Shown here: positions 9,943-24,439 of the stretch, piece after piece
Numbering within the stretch: the first letter of the stretch is position 1
How the letters are laid out: each line of letters starts with the position of its first letter
NCBI GenBank assembly: GCA_002104935.1
Contig: MCGT01000021.1
Location: forward strand, 310,001-374,000
DNA length: 64,000 nucleotides
Direction: 5' to 3'
Source of the DNA: Hesseltinella vesiculosa
Taxonomy: Eukaryota > Mucoromycota > Mucoromycetes > Mucorales > Cunninghamellaceae
The notes under the pieces: model-generated
What the model was told of the DNA's origin: nothing
The model's database searches: none
The model's input: the letters and a program-made list of their open reading frames with translations, nothing else
Made by a program: the position numbers and the translations under genes

Positions 9943-11286
9943 ATGGACGGTGGCCTGTCATCTGGTAGGCTAACTGTTGCCATTCAACCTTCCAAGTCAA
10001 CACCATTACCTCGACGAGCGCCTCTCACTGTAAAACCACTCCAACCAATCAATAATGGATCGTATTTAATGAGCCCACCTCCAACCGCGAAAATGCTTTC
10101 TCAAGATGTCCTTCACCATCCTAGAATTCATCAATCATTTGAATTTACAGGAGCGGGTTTACTCCCTCCTTTGACCATTGGTTTTGCTGAATATGGTGAT
10201 TTAGAGAATGGTTTCCCTACCATTGTCATTGGTGGTCACGGATGCACGCGCCTGGTTGGCCTCATGTTTGAAGAAGCTTCTCATAAACATAAGCTACGAA
10301 TGATTTGGCCTGAGCGACCCGGGTAAATCTCAATGGAAGCTATGCCTGTACATGAGTGTTGACCAGACTTCTACCTTTTATTACAGATATGGCTTATCAC
10401 AAGAATGTGACCCTCAACGATTGAATGCTCTAGATTGGTCGGGTGCGTATTTTTTTTTTTTTTTTTTTTTTTTTTGGTTTTTATTATAGATGTATTCACA
10501 TTTTTATTTTCGCGAAATGCTCCAGAGGCTTTGATTCAGTTGGCCGACCATTTGAGACTCTCGCGTTTTAGTATCATTGCCCAATCGGTGGGAACTGTGT
10601 TTGCCATGGCGGTTGCTCACCGCTACCCATCGCGAGTAGTTGGCCCGATTTATTGCATCTCCCCCTGGGTGTCCACCGTCCAAGCCAACACTTTTAAATG
10701 GACACGCCGTTTACCGGCAAACCTTATATCCAAAACTCTATCATTTGCGCTGGACATGATGTATCTTTTTAATCGACCAGACACAACGACAGCTTCTGCA
10801 GAGAACCTCACATTGACCAAAGCCGACGCGATTAATGCTTCCCCATTCTCACCTTCCTCTTTGACCTTGGACGAAGAGAATGCATTTCTAGCCTCGATAG
10901 AAAATGATCAAGAGCTATCAACAGATTTCCCGCCTCATCGACCCTTGCGGCACATGGTCCGACCACATCATATCTCGCTCTATCTTGCCATGAACAAGCA
11001 GCGCATGCAGGAACCATACCACACTGGCCAGCTGGGTGATATTTTGGTGGCCCTCGAAAAATACCATCCATTCGGCTTCAGCTATAGTCAGGTGATGGTG
11101 TCCGTCAGTGCAGTCTGGGGCGAGCAGGACGCTCTCCTTCCCCGTCGTTCCATGGACACGTTTGCAAACCAGGTGCGCGATATCCGCTTGAAGATCCTGG
11201 AAGGCGAAGGACATGATCTGGTTTGGAAAGAAGGCGTCATGACCTGGGCCATCCGTGGCATCGGAGAACGCTGGCGAGCAAGCTAA
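9943..11286 (+). CDS. Alpha/beta-hydrolase fold protein
   Basis: Three exons, 9943-10322, 10387-10442 and 10526-11286, giving 398 aa. Elements of the fold: VIGGHGCTR (HG oxyanion strand), FSIIAQSVGTVFAMAVAHRYP (nucleophile elbow, Ser in AQSVGT), VWGEQDALLP (acid strand) and EGEGHDLVWKE (catalytic His). The acceptor of exon 3 is ambiguous: TATAG near 10490 would add VFTFLFSRNAP, while CTCCAG at 10525 gives a tighter join and is preferred. No signal peptide; the N-terminal 60 residues are Pro-rich. Substrate unknown; many fungal members are uncharacterised lipases or esterases. Confidence 0.8.
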
Positions 11287-11764
11287 AGAAAAAAAAAACG
11301 AAAACGAAATGATCAAGACATGTTTAGAATGACTTCGTGGTGTGGCACACATGGATTGGAGCTACTAATGCCATTTTTTGGTTCCGCGTTGAGTTTAGCA
11401 CCACGATGGTGTGATGGTACTTTGCAACTCCCAAACAGCTCAGATCCCTTATTAGATATATACCACAGTACTGTACAGTGTAGTGAAATAAACCCTTTTT
11501 GGCAAGTAGGCCGCTCTTTCGCAACATCATAGAGACGGCCAATTCCGAACGCCTGCCTTTCATAAATGGATCTTCTATAGGATGGGCCATCTTGGAAGTG
11601 GGCGTTTTATTTTAATGTGCAGGCAAAATTGCTCTTGCTTTTTTCGATGTAGCCTTTTCATAACGAGCTTACCCCTCTAGATTTCTAAGGATGGGGTCCA
11701 AGCAGGCAAGCAATGAGCAGCAATGCTTGCAAAGCTTGCAAAGCTTGGTATTGGGAACATCGGC
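11287..11764. other. Convergent 3' intergenic region
   Basis: About 0.48 kb between the stop codons of the hydrolase and the Artemis-like gene. No gene seen. It contains a small tandem duplication, CTTGCAAAG repeated around 11725-11745. Confidence 0.5.
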
Positions 11765-13744
11765 TCATACGAGAATAGGATCCGTGCTGCTGTCGTCTGA
11801 CAAAAAGCAAGTGTCAACGGCAGTATTCAGATCACATGAATCATTATCGTCACTGCTGATGTAAATTGATTCAGTACTTGGTTTAGGCGTATCTGCTCGC
11901 AGGATGGGCTCAGTCGAGAGCCGTACGTTTTTGTGCTTCAATCCGTCGTCGGCGTCGGGAGTTGGCGAGTGGCACAAATCGATGATGATAGGGAGATCGG
12001 GTTCACAGCCATGGTTATCAATTGCTAGAGGGTGGGATCTAGGTACGTGAGATGTTGTTGTCAAATATTCTTTGCCTTCGTCCCGCGAAGGAGAGAGCTC
12101 AGACACCAATGGATTCAAAAGTGATAACGGCGGCAGGGACATGATGCGCGCTGGGAGAGAGGTTTTGACAATGCGGCTTTGTGTCCCTGATTGTTGACCA
12201 TCGGTGGCCCACTCGTCCAGCCGGTCAACACTGCCATGCCATGTCAATGTGCTTTGAGCTGACGCAGATAAACTCTTTGGAGGTGCTTCGCCTGCGGCGT
12301 CCTGAATGCTGGCCCGGGTTGCGCGCATTTTTGAATGAGGGGACGTCGTTGATCTACCAGAAGGCACATACTTACAACCGTGCTTGTCCAGTACCCTATG
12401 GATAGCCTCCATCGATACCCACTTTTCATGTGACACAATTGGCGTCATTCTGTCAGGACCCACAAAGTCAATAAATTCGCCAATTTCGGTAAGCGAAGAG
12501 TGTGTCGAAAATGGAAGGAGCTTCGATTTGGAGATGAGTATTTTCGTGGCCCCGGCATTCCATAATTCTTACCACTTGAAGCGCCACGTTTGGAGTATCA
12601 GGGAGATCAGAACGCAAAAGATAGCCGGCCATTGAAGTATACTTGATAACCACAATACCATCCCGTGGCACAGGATGAATGCAGATAGCCCGACTTGGGT
12701 CCGGTATGCATTCATCACAAAATTGCCATTCACACGAATGGAAGCGAGTGCTCGAAGGGTCCGACGTTAAATAATGCCTGTAATCCTCATCAACAAGACA
12801 ATACAGTTGGTATCTTGCGGGCGATACGTGAACCTGGCGAATGGTCAAAGGTTAGGAAGCGGTCAGTGCGACGTTCGTTATGTTGCGCTCTTGTCACCCT
12901 ACCTTGGTATTAAAATGCAGGCTAATGGCTATCCAAATCTCCTCATAACCAAATGTCCAGCAATCCAGGTAGAACTGGGTATCACTAGGCTTTTGGACAA
13001 TGTAGTCAATCAAAATCCGGATGGACTCGTCCTGCAAAAAACAGCTCCGATTAAAGTCGCTTGCATTTCACTCGTGTCTCGCCCTGTTACCTTTGGTAAA
13101 AATCTTTTGAATAAGTCATCGCAACACGTTGTATCCATGTATAGATGATCGATGTGCTTGTCACCAAGGATGGGTAGGTCCTTTATGAAGCTTTCCTCGG
13201 CTCGGACGTCCCCTGACGAAAAAAAAAATCAGTACACAGCGCCTTGTTTTTATATATTCCCACCTGTATACAAAATAGTGCCATTACACCCTTCAATCAG
13301 GATCCTGCATCCTAAATCAGTCTCTCTTTCACATTCAGTAAGCAGATTATCTTACATGACGGCTCCAGGGCAATGGTTTGCGGGTATAAATGTAATTGTT
13401 AGGACACCATATTCGGTCGTTGTCAAAAGCTGTTCTTTCAAAAGCGGCCATCCTTTCAGCCTATGCTGTAAATGACTAAACAGCCGCTTCCCACGACGGC
13501 GTATTTCAGGTAAGATAATGGCTGTCGGTTCTGAGCAATAGATCGTTTCATAAAAGTCGGGATGCGTAAGGCCATGAGTGTGATCTAAGCGAAAGGGTAC
13601 GGTCACTTTAGGTCTGATCGCATGTTGCATTAGCTTACCAGAATGGACGTGGGTTAAGAAATAATATCTAGCACCCTTTCTCTGCGTAAATCTGTCGATA
13701 CAGATTGCAGGGTATTCACGGATCTGGCCATCAAAAGTTGACAT
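11765..13744 (-). CDS. Artemis/SNM1-type metallo-beta-lactamase beta-CASP DNA nuclease
   Basis: Seven exons: 13744-13639, 13584-13356, 13304-13264, 13212-13091, 13031-12903, 12833-12573 and 12520-11765, giving 547 aa. DNA repair nuclease that opens hairpins and trims ends (Artemis) or processes crosslinks (Pso2/SNM1). The start MSTFDGQIREYPAICIDRF matches the Artemis N-terminus in pattern. The metal motif HVHSDH (residues 32-37) is split by the first intron. Later motifs are ANHCPGAVM, ILYTGDVR, YMDTTCCD (beta-CASP motif A), VHVSP, and a C-terminal LPFSTHSSLTEIGEFIDFVGP. The last about 190 residues are Ser/Thr/Asp-rich and look disordered, as in vertebrate Artemis. The N-terminal resemblance makes Artemis the better call than Pso2. 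Confidence 0.87.
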
Positions 13745-15223
13745 GATTGAAAAGCAAAAGAGGGCTGCTCGGCACATCGATAAAAAAAAAAGTAAGCATT
13801 TTTAAAGGCCGCCAGTCTGCATTGCCTGCTTGGCCCATGGTTACTGCGCTCTCCTCTGTTTCTTGATGGATGACAAGCATGTTCAGCACCTTAATAAGCT
13901 GCTTCTTCAATCAAGACGGCATTCTCTAGGAGATAAAATAAGCTAGCTCATGGTGAGAAGTATGGTTGGGTAAAAAAAACAGCACTCTCAGATGAGATGG
14001 TGCCGAGCTAGGGCTTACCACACCCATGGGTCATCTTTTGAAAATAGCTGGGTAGGCATACCTTTTAATACTTCTAACTTGTTACCACATATGACACAGG
14101 GTTTGTTCTATTGAACACCGTCTTGTCCTCATCATACATCGCCTATGTGCCAAATTTGAGATCAACTTGTCGAGGTCGGACTGCTTGAAGAAATTTGGCC
14201 AAATTGACAGGGAGACCCCTTTGCTTTTTTTGAAAAAGGAAATTGCTCCACGGCTCTTTTGAGCTAGCGTATCGATGTGAAAATTTTCAAACGATCGAGA
14301 TCTTAATAAAGGCAGTAATCCTGAAAAAATCAAGCCGATTGACAAAGGTTGGCCAGCCAAATTGTTGCAACTTTAGTTTTTGGACCTCGAATCTCCCAGC
14401 CAAAAAAAATCGATGAACGAAAAAAAAAATGCTCATGCCAAATTTCTATCGCCGCATGTGCAGTCTAAAGAATGCGTGCACAAGTTAGTGGTGAGGAAGG
14501 ATGATGATGAGCCTGATGACACAAAACTTGGTGCAAAACTAGTATAAGATAAGAATGGATGGATGATAAAAACAAAAGGCTCTCAGAAAAAGTGGCGCCG
14601 AGCTATGGTTAGTAATGCAGAAAGGGTGTAGGTAAACGAGCTTGCCGTAGTGACGCTGCCTGCTTGGCGCTACACGTATGGTGCAAGCTGATCTACCCCT
14701 CTCACACCACCAAGTACGTTAAAGTTTTCAAACCAACCACAGGACATATGTGACTATACGGCAAGTGTCCAAGGCTAAGTCTTCTGAGCAGCGTTACCAA
14801 ATTGCTCAAAATCACCGCTCAACTTTGGTTGAGGTTTGTCCAAAAGTAAAAATCGCACCGGATTATCTGTCATGCCAAAGTTCATTTCACCATGGCAAAC
14901 ATGATTTGGTTCACATACCCCACCAATGAAAATCAACGTCGTAGTTTTGGACTAGGAATTGGCGAATTGGGTAGGAGGTTGCCATAGAAAGTCGTTAGGT
15001 CTTTCTTCGACGCTGCTGGTGGTGCGGGAGTACCCGATCGACACTACAGAAAAAAATCCAATGTTAGTAGCCAATCAGGCGCTTGAATTATTTTCATTTA
15101 AACTTACTTTATTCATTTTCATGACAAACCTGCCAAAAAAAAAAATCAGCATTTCCTCTTCAAATTCTGCCTCAGGCTTACGTAAATAAGCTGGTTTTTT
15201 GGCCAGCGAGGTAAAGATATTCA
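13745..15223. other. Gene-poor, repeat-bearing region downstream of the Fanzor-like gene
   Basis: About 1.5 kb without a credible gene. It holds a diverged copy of the interspersed repeat (14260-14430) and two similar 35-bp segments in direct orientation: CTCTCAGATGAGATGGTGCC at about 13985 and CTCTCAGAAAAAGTGGCGCC at about 14582, both followed by GAGCTA. Because it is immediately 3' of the Fanzor-like reading frame, it is where a guide RNA or an element end would be sought. Confidence 0.5.
14260..14430 (-). repeat. Interspersed repeat, copy F (diverged)
   Basis: Shares with the copies at 2105 and 29755 the blocks ATCGATGTGAAAATTTT, CTGAAAAAAT, GTTGGCCAGCC and ATCTCCCAGCC followed by an A-run, in the same order. 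It is the most degraded of the six copies. Confidence 0.5.
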
Positions 15224-18200
15224 TTAGTGAGGGTCCCGAGACGAAGAAGCAACTGCTGAATTTTTTTGGTGTGGTGATGATTGGTCGGTGGAGGTGGATC
15301 GTGGTGGGCAGAACAACGCTGGGCGAGGCAATCCTTGGAGGGCAGTCTTGCCAAGACGCAACATATTCCAAGCCGCAAGCTTGTCCCTGTCCCAGTTGAT
15401 TTTACAGTGTTGGCACTGTAGAACCGACCACAAAGACATGCTTGCACCTCGCAGGAATGGGTCACCGACGGTCTTGTGTTCAAGGTCTTTTTCATCACAC
15501 ATTGGACAGACCTGTAAAAAAAATGAGATAGAAAAGAAGGTCATTTTGCGCTTCATTTTTCCCTCTCCTCATGATTTACCTTGCTTGTGTTGTATTCATT
15601 TGTTTTTGTAACAAGAAGTAACCCTTGCTTTTCCGCTATTTTGAGTGCTTTGTACACTTTTCCGGAGCGAGTGGACTTTTTCCCTCTACGGGTTTGCGCA
15701 AACAATGCACCACCATAGGCAATCACTGGAAGTTTGCGGCTATAAAAAAAGTTAGTCCAGGCATCACACCTTTTTTTGTGTAGTGCATACCTATCATAGT
15801 CTTCCTTCTGGTGTTTGTACTTGTTACCACCATGGACGAAGTGGTTGACGACTTCTGCGCACATCTTCTTGTCCCCACAATAGTCCAGGAACCGATGCAG
15901 GCTATAGTCATCAGCAAAATGTTCGGTGATATCATCAAGGTGTTGGAATACGTAGATGGTGCGCTGAATGAAGCGGTCAGGATGACTAGTTTTTGCTGGT
16001 GGTATGCGCGTGAGAATCTCATCCATGCCAGAATCTTTGAGCCAACGTTTGCGATTGCATGAGCGTCCATGTCGACCAGAGAGTGATAGCCATTCATTAT
16101 TCGAGAATCGCATGTACCGACCATGCCAACCGTTGGTGCTGTTGCTGCTGTGCTCAGTGCCTGGGGCAGTACGATCATTTCCCGGGAGGTGCTTGTCTTC
16201 TTGAGCAGATGTGTAAAGCTCACTATGTCCTGGATCGACTCCATACAGCTGCATACGTTCTTGTGGTTCACCATGCAAGTCGTCCATTTCGAGATCAGGA
16301 AGTTCAATTTGGGGTGCGCGCTTGCCATAGATAAATTCCAATTGAAGCCCATCAGTGCGAACACGGTTGGAAAATACCAAGGAGGCAGGATCATCATCTT
16401 CCTCTTCATCGCTACTATCGATTTCACTCAATTGAGTGTCGCTGCCATCGTCCTGGCGTGTTGTCTCGTCAGTAAATCTGCCTTGATCTTGATCACCATC
16501 GTCGCTTTCGCCCTCCGATGGGGTATTGTGAGCACCATCAGAACCGCCAGCAGGGTTGCCGATGTCATTAGCATCTCCATCAGTAACACTGCCACTATCA
16601 TCTTCGGCATCACCGTTGTCAACATCGGGATCAGCACCACCAGCGTCATCATCACTGTCGCTGTCAGTTTCAGTGAGCGTTGGATAATGCAAAAATGCGG
16701 CAGTACTAAAAAAAAAATCAGTCACGATTCCTGCCATCACAATGTTCCTCAGTTACCATTTTCGAAGACGAGCCTTCTGAAAATCCAGGTAGGTGAAAAA
16801 GAGAGTGGCATCGCGAGCAAGGCGGGTATAAGGATGAGTATTGACACCTGACGGCACAGTCACGTTTATACCGGCTTGCTTGAGAATTGACCGAAATGAG
16901 TAGGCATCCAAAGTGATAAACCGGCGACGAAAGGACAGAGTCGGCACAAGGGAAAAGAGGGCTGTTGACTTGGATTGCCTCATGGTGGAGGAGGAGAAGC
17001 AAAGGTCTGCCGATATGTCAGTGCCAGCCAGTTTCGCTTTGGAGTTTGCCAACTTTACACGAAGGCCAAGGACGAGATCTGACAGCCAGGTCTTAAATTC
17101 TTCCGGTAGACTCCAGGGGATGTCAATTGGATTGTCTGGGTGCTCCAGCAATTGCATCATGCCCTTGAATACTCTTTGGCGACAGCGACGAGGCAGCACC
17201 TGATAGTCCATGTTAGATGATAGTAAGAGCTTCATGGTGATTGTGTCCATTTGATCATGCACATCGTCATGCCCCGTCTCAGATGGTTCCAGGTCGTTGC
17301 CTTGTTCCATTTCTTGCAATAGTCGGTAAAGTACTTGCAAATATGTTCCAGGGCTTGCAGTAAGTTCCTTCAGCGTAACTGGACTTGGACCAAAGTTCAG
17401 GGTTGAGATAAATGTTGAGACGACCGTTCGCAAGAGATCAGGGCTATTTTCTGACAGTGGCTCAACTTTTTCTTGACGGGTGACAGTGTCGTAAATAGTC
17501 TGGCATGCGTTCATAATATAACCGGACTTTGGCATATCCTATGTCAAAAAAAAGTGAGCAACTCGCGCCTTCTTATTTTCTCTCTCTTTCTTACTGACCT
17601 GGCCTTCAGACAGCTGATCCTTGAGGGTGTTGACCAAGCGAAAGCGAATATACTTGATGCACTTTTCTTCAAAACGTTCAGTCACAGCCAAGAGATTGAT
17701 TTGGGCTAACTCATCCGCCATTTCAGAAATCATGTTACTAGCACCCTTGATCCAATATAATTCGAAGCGGCAGTCACCCAAGAGAGACTGGTAATGGTGA
17801 TAAATTGCTGTAGGATCAGGTATGTTCGAGTTGGGGGAGGTCACAGCCTTGCCAGTCACCAGTTGGCAGATGCCATAGAAAAAATCTTTACAGAATACAG
17901 TATCGTTGACCACAGAACCCTCAGACATGACATGCAGAACATAATAGTTGAAGAACGACTGGGCGCAGATGGAGACATAGCGGATGTGATCGACCCATAG
18001 GAGGATGGTTTCTTGGACGTCCACCTTTGCTTGGCGTTGGTCTTGAATACTGTCTTGGGTCATGTTAAGAGCATGACAAAGAGATATCTTGCGAACACGG
18101 GTTTTGAAATTGGTACCAAGCAAGAGAGACTGGAGATCCTTCAACTTGAATTTCTTGGCCCTTTTTTTTCCATCAGGGTTCTTTTGCTTTTCCCTGCGGG

Positions 18201-18548
18201 CCATGGAGCCAGCCTTACGTAGAAGCTTGTTGGCCCTTTTGAGCTGGGTTTTGGACTTCCGTTTGCCACCTTTAAAAGTAAATGTTAGAAACTGGCAATG
18301 TAGGGGCGATCAATACTAACGGTTGAATGGACAATCTGCTCGCTTGTGCCCTAATCCATGGCACAATGTACACTTTAAACCTAATGGAAGAGAATGAGAT
18401 CATGAAGCAACGCGTTTTAAAAAATAAACAAACAAGGTCAATAATAGGATTTACCTTTGAGAATGTAATATTTTCTCATTTTCAAGTTATACAACCAAGT
18501 CTTATTTGCATCTATTCGTAATTGCCTTCTTCTTATATGACGCCCCAT
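15224..18548 (-). CDS. Fanzor/TnpB-like RNA-guided nuclease candidate with N-terminal zinc knuckle
   Basis: Seven exons: 18548-18455, 18380-18321, 18269-17599, 17538-16757, 16705-15791, 15739-15580 and 15511-15224, giving 989 aa; every junction is canonical and in phase. Residues 35-48 form a CCHC knuckle (CTLCHGLGHKRADC). Residues about 50-535 are a basic, then helical region. Residues about 548-645 are a very acidic low-complexity tract. A split RuvC follows: RuvC-I LYGVDPG (Asp693), RuvC-II TKTNEYNTSK (Glu889), a zinc ribbon with Cys896/899 and Cys927/930, and RuvC-III NWDRDKLAAWNM (Asp937). This order is that of TnpB and its eukaryotic relatives, the Fanzors. The D-E-D triad and all four Cys are intact, so the protein is probably functional. 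The intron at 15740-15790 is 51 nt, in frame and carries CTAAC, so it could be retained. No terminal repeats of a carrier element were found. Confidence 0.8.
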
Positions 18549-19635
18549 TTTAAATGTAAGTAAATGCTGAATCAAGGCTGTAAAAAAAAAGTAATAGAAA
18601 GAAAAAGAACTCTTTGAACGCGGCACGCCCTTTTCAATAAATCCCGCTCGTTGTTTTTCTTGTCTCTGGCACCCTCTGTCTCTCTCTCTCTCTCTCCTGC
18701 AAAGTCTGTAGGAAGGATTTGTTTATTTACTACCTTTTCAACCTTCAAGAATACAAGGAATTAGTGGGGCATGATACTTCCAGATCACAAGATGAAAAGT
18801 CAATCGACGAATATCCAGTTTGGTAACTTGAACAGGTTTGAAGTGGAAAGTATTCATTTTTGTATTGATGATAAATATAACCCATGGAGTGCGAACTTAA
18901 AAAGAAAAAGTGCATGCAGCAACTCTCACTTTTTTCTTTTGTCCATTCACGGCGCCTTCATGAACCAGTGCTAATCTTCATGGTATTTTTGTACCTCGTT
19001 TCGTTGGTTTAATCGCGCTTCCTCACTTTAGTATTATCAATATTAAAGCGTTTTTAATTGGCTCACCATTTCGCATTTCCCGTGGTGCGAGAACCAGCTG
19101 GATTTTGGCAAAGTCGTGCCTTCGAATTTTTACATAAACATTGGCCCAAGTCCTCGGCACCCATGCCGAGTGGCTCAATTTATGCCAGCAAATACAGCAT
19201 GATATGGATTATTTATCGTCGCATCACGATGTTTGCGATTGTCTTGGAGGCAGCGGTGCGGCCAGCTTTTTTTTTTTTTTTTTCGTTTCCTTGCTCAGCT
19301 ATAAAGCTACGCGCCTGTACCCAATCATTCCTGCTGACCTTTTACTGCACAGATACCTGTTTTAGACAGTGTGAACTCAATCCGCAGTTACTGTGAAGGC
19401 AGCATACCGCCCAGGAAAGTTGACACAGAACTAATGGCACACGTATACCAGATTCCTGGATATCGACGTGGTCCTTCACTGCAGAGATATCAAAGACAGC
19501 AGCAGTAATAGACAAGATTTCCTTTTGTATTTATTTATTTATTTTCCTTTTCCAAATAACATAGCAATATACCAAAAGGTGACATTGAGCTACTTTGCCG
19601 TGGCATGGTTCGATCTTTACTTATTGCAGCGGGTG
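18549..19635. other. Gene-poor region with a (TC)n microsatellite
   Basis: About 1.1 kb between the Fanzor-like start and the 3' end of the dynactin gene. A (TC)9-10 run lies at 18679-18697. Open frames here (for example around 19140-19365) lack splice context and recognisable motifs, so none is called. Confidence 0.5.
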
Positions 19636-20479
19636 CTACCCTGAGGATTCTAGGCGTTTGACATGATTGTACTTTGGCAGCATTTCCCTGAGATACTCCA
19701 AGTGACGAGTATGTAGACTGGAATGACCCTGTTGAACAAAAGAGTGAGCATATGATTATTTCTTTTCATTATCATTTACCGGTAAGATACTGCTCTGGAT
19801 TCGCCGGCTGGGCTGCTGTCCATAGACCACAGTCATATCTTCCACTGTTTCATTTGATTCAGTAGAGCATCCAGGTCCAATGACGCAATTATTCCCAATA
19901 GTTGTATTACCCAGCACTTTAGCTAGTGAAAAAGAAAAAGAAAAAGAAAAAAAAAAGGTGTTAGGTTTAATAAGACTATGATATGAATATCGATTCTCTG
20001 ACCTCGAGTGCCGATGGTGTTGCAGTTTCCCACTCTGGAGCCCTCTACGTCTTCATATTAGAAAGGTTAAATACACTGTATTCATGCCAAAAGATCAGTT
20101 ACAGCAAGACACTTCAAATACGTTGTCGTCGCCAATAACGAGTGGTGCCACGTTCCTGGAAGCAGAACAAAAAAGAGTAGTTTTAGTTGGGCGGGCATAC
20201 AGCTGGACAACATGCCGCGATGATTACTTGTTGAAGATGACACTATTTTCTTCAATAATATTGTTTTTTCCAATGTATATTGGCCCACCTTCGGCAATAA
20301 TCCGACATTTTGGATGAAGCACGGTCCCTGGATAATCAATGAGCATCCATGCCAAATTCACTTGAGCCCTCTCGTTGTTCCAGCTTACCAGTGCCAATCG
20401 TTATTTCCCCTTTTAGTTCGGCTTCTTGACATACTACACTCCCACTACCAGCTGTAACTCTATTCCTGTTGCCCGGCAT
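19636..20479 (-). CDS. DCTN6: Dynactin subunit 6 (p27), left-handed beta-helix protein
   Basis: Six exons: 20479-20389, 20327-20228, 20155-20103, 20050-20003, 19922-19780 and 19728-19636, giving 175 aa (vertebrate DCTN6 about 190). It is part of the pointed-end complex of dynactin, which serves dynein transport. The hexapeptide-repeat character is visible throughout: [66 protein letters not shown] and VIGPGC. The C-terminal [19 protein letters not shown] matches the family's final helix. An intron carries a GAAAAA repeat. Its start codon is 151 bp from the PRP22 start on the other strand. Confidence 0.93.
19928..19956 (+). repeat. (GAAAAA)n simple repeat in a DCTN6 intron
   Basis: Four GAAAAA units followed by an A-run inside the intron 19923-20002. 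Seen on the minus strand it is the pyrimidine tract before the acceptor ACTAG. Confidence 0.9.
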
Positions 20480-20630
20480 AAAGGTTAATTTTGATGGATG
20501 AACACCCTGTGTGGAGAACTTTACCTTGACATGGTCAAAAGCCTACTGGGCACTGAGAATGAAAAAGAAAAGAAAAAGGAAAGAAAAAGGAAGAAAGCTC
20601 TCATTTTTTTTTTTTTTTTGTAAACACTCA

Positions 20631-24200
<3,570 letters not shown>

Positions 24201-24439
24201 TCCTTTTTTGTTACTTCGAAACTGCACTCAAATAAATTCGGTCATTGCTCATCTCTACCTGCTTCACAATGTTGAACTGTGGGAAAATGCCTGCCATTTT
24301 CCCCTTTGGAAATGCCACTTTAGCTTGCAGGCTGCGGTTAAGGCTGCCTCGTCTCATCCCCACAGCTTCTTCCTTCTTTGACTACGTCCGTTCTAAGGTT
24401 TATTAATACGAAAGGGGACTTTGTCTATCAGATTTTAAT

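Noticed and set aside
16123..16851. Long plus-strand open frame (about 240 codons) opposite the Fanzor-like gene
   Set aside because: It is the antisense of the acidic repeat-like GAT/GAC codons and reads as a hydrophobic Ile/Val/Thr string; the minus strand has splice signals and catalytic motifs.
19140..19365. Plus-strand open frame of 74 codons (AQVLGTHAEWLNLCQQ...)
   Set aside because: Reads like protein at first but runs into a poly-Phe T-tract and has no joinable exon.
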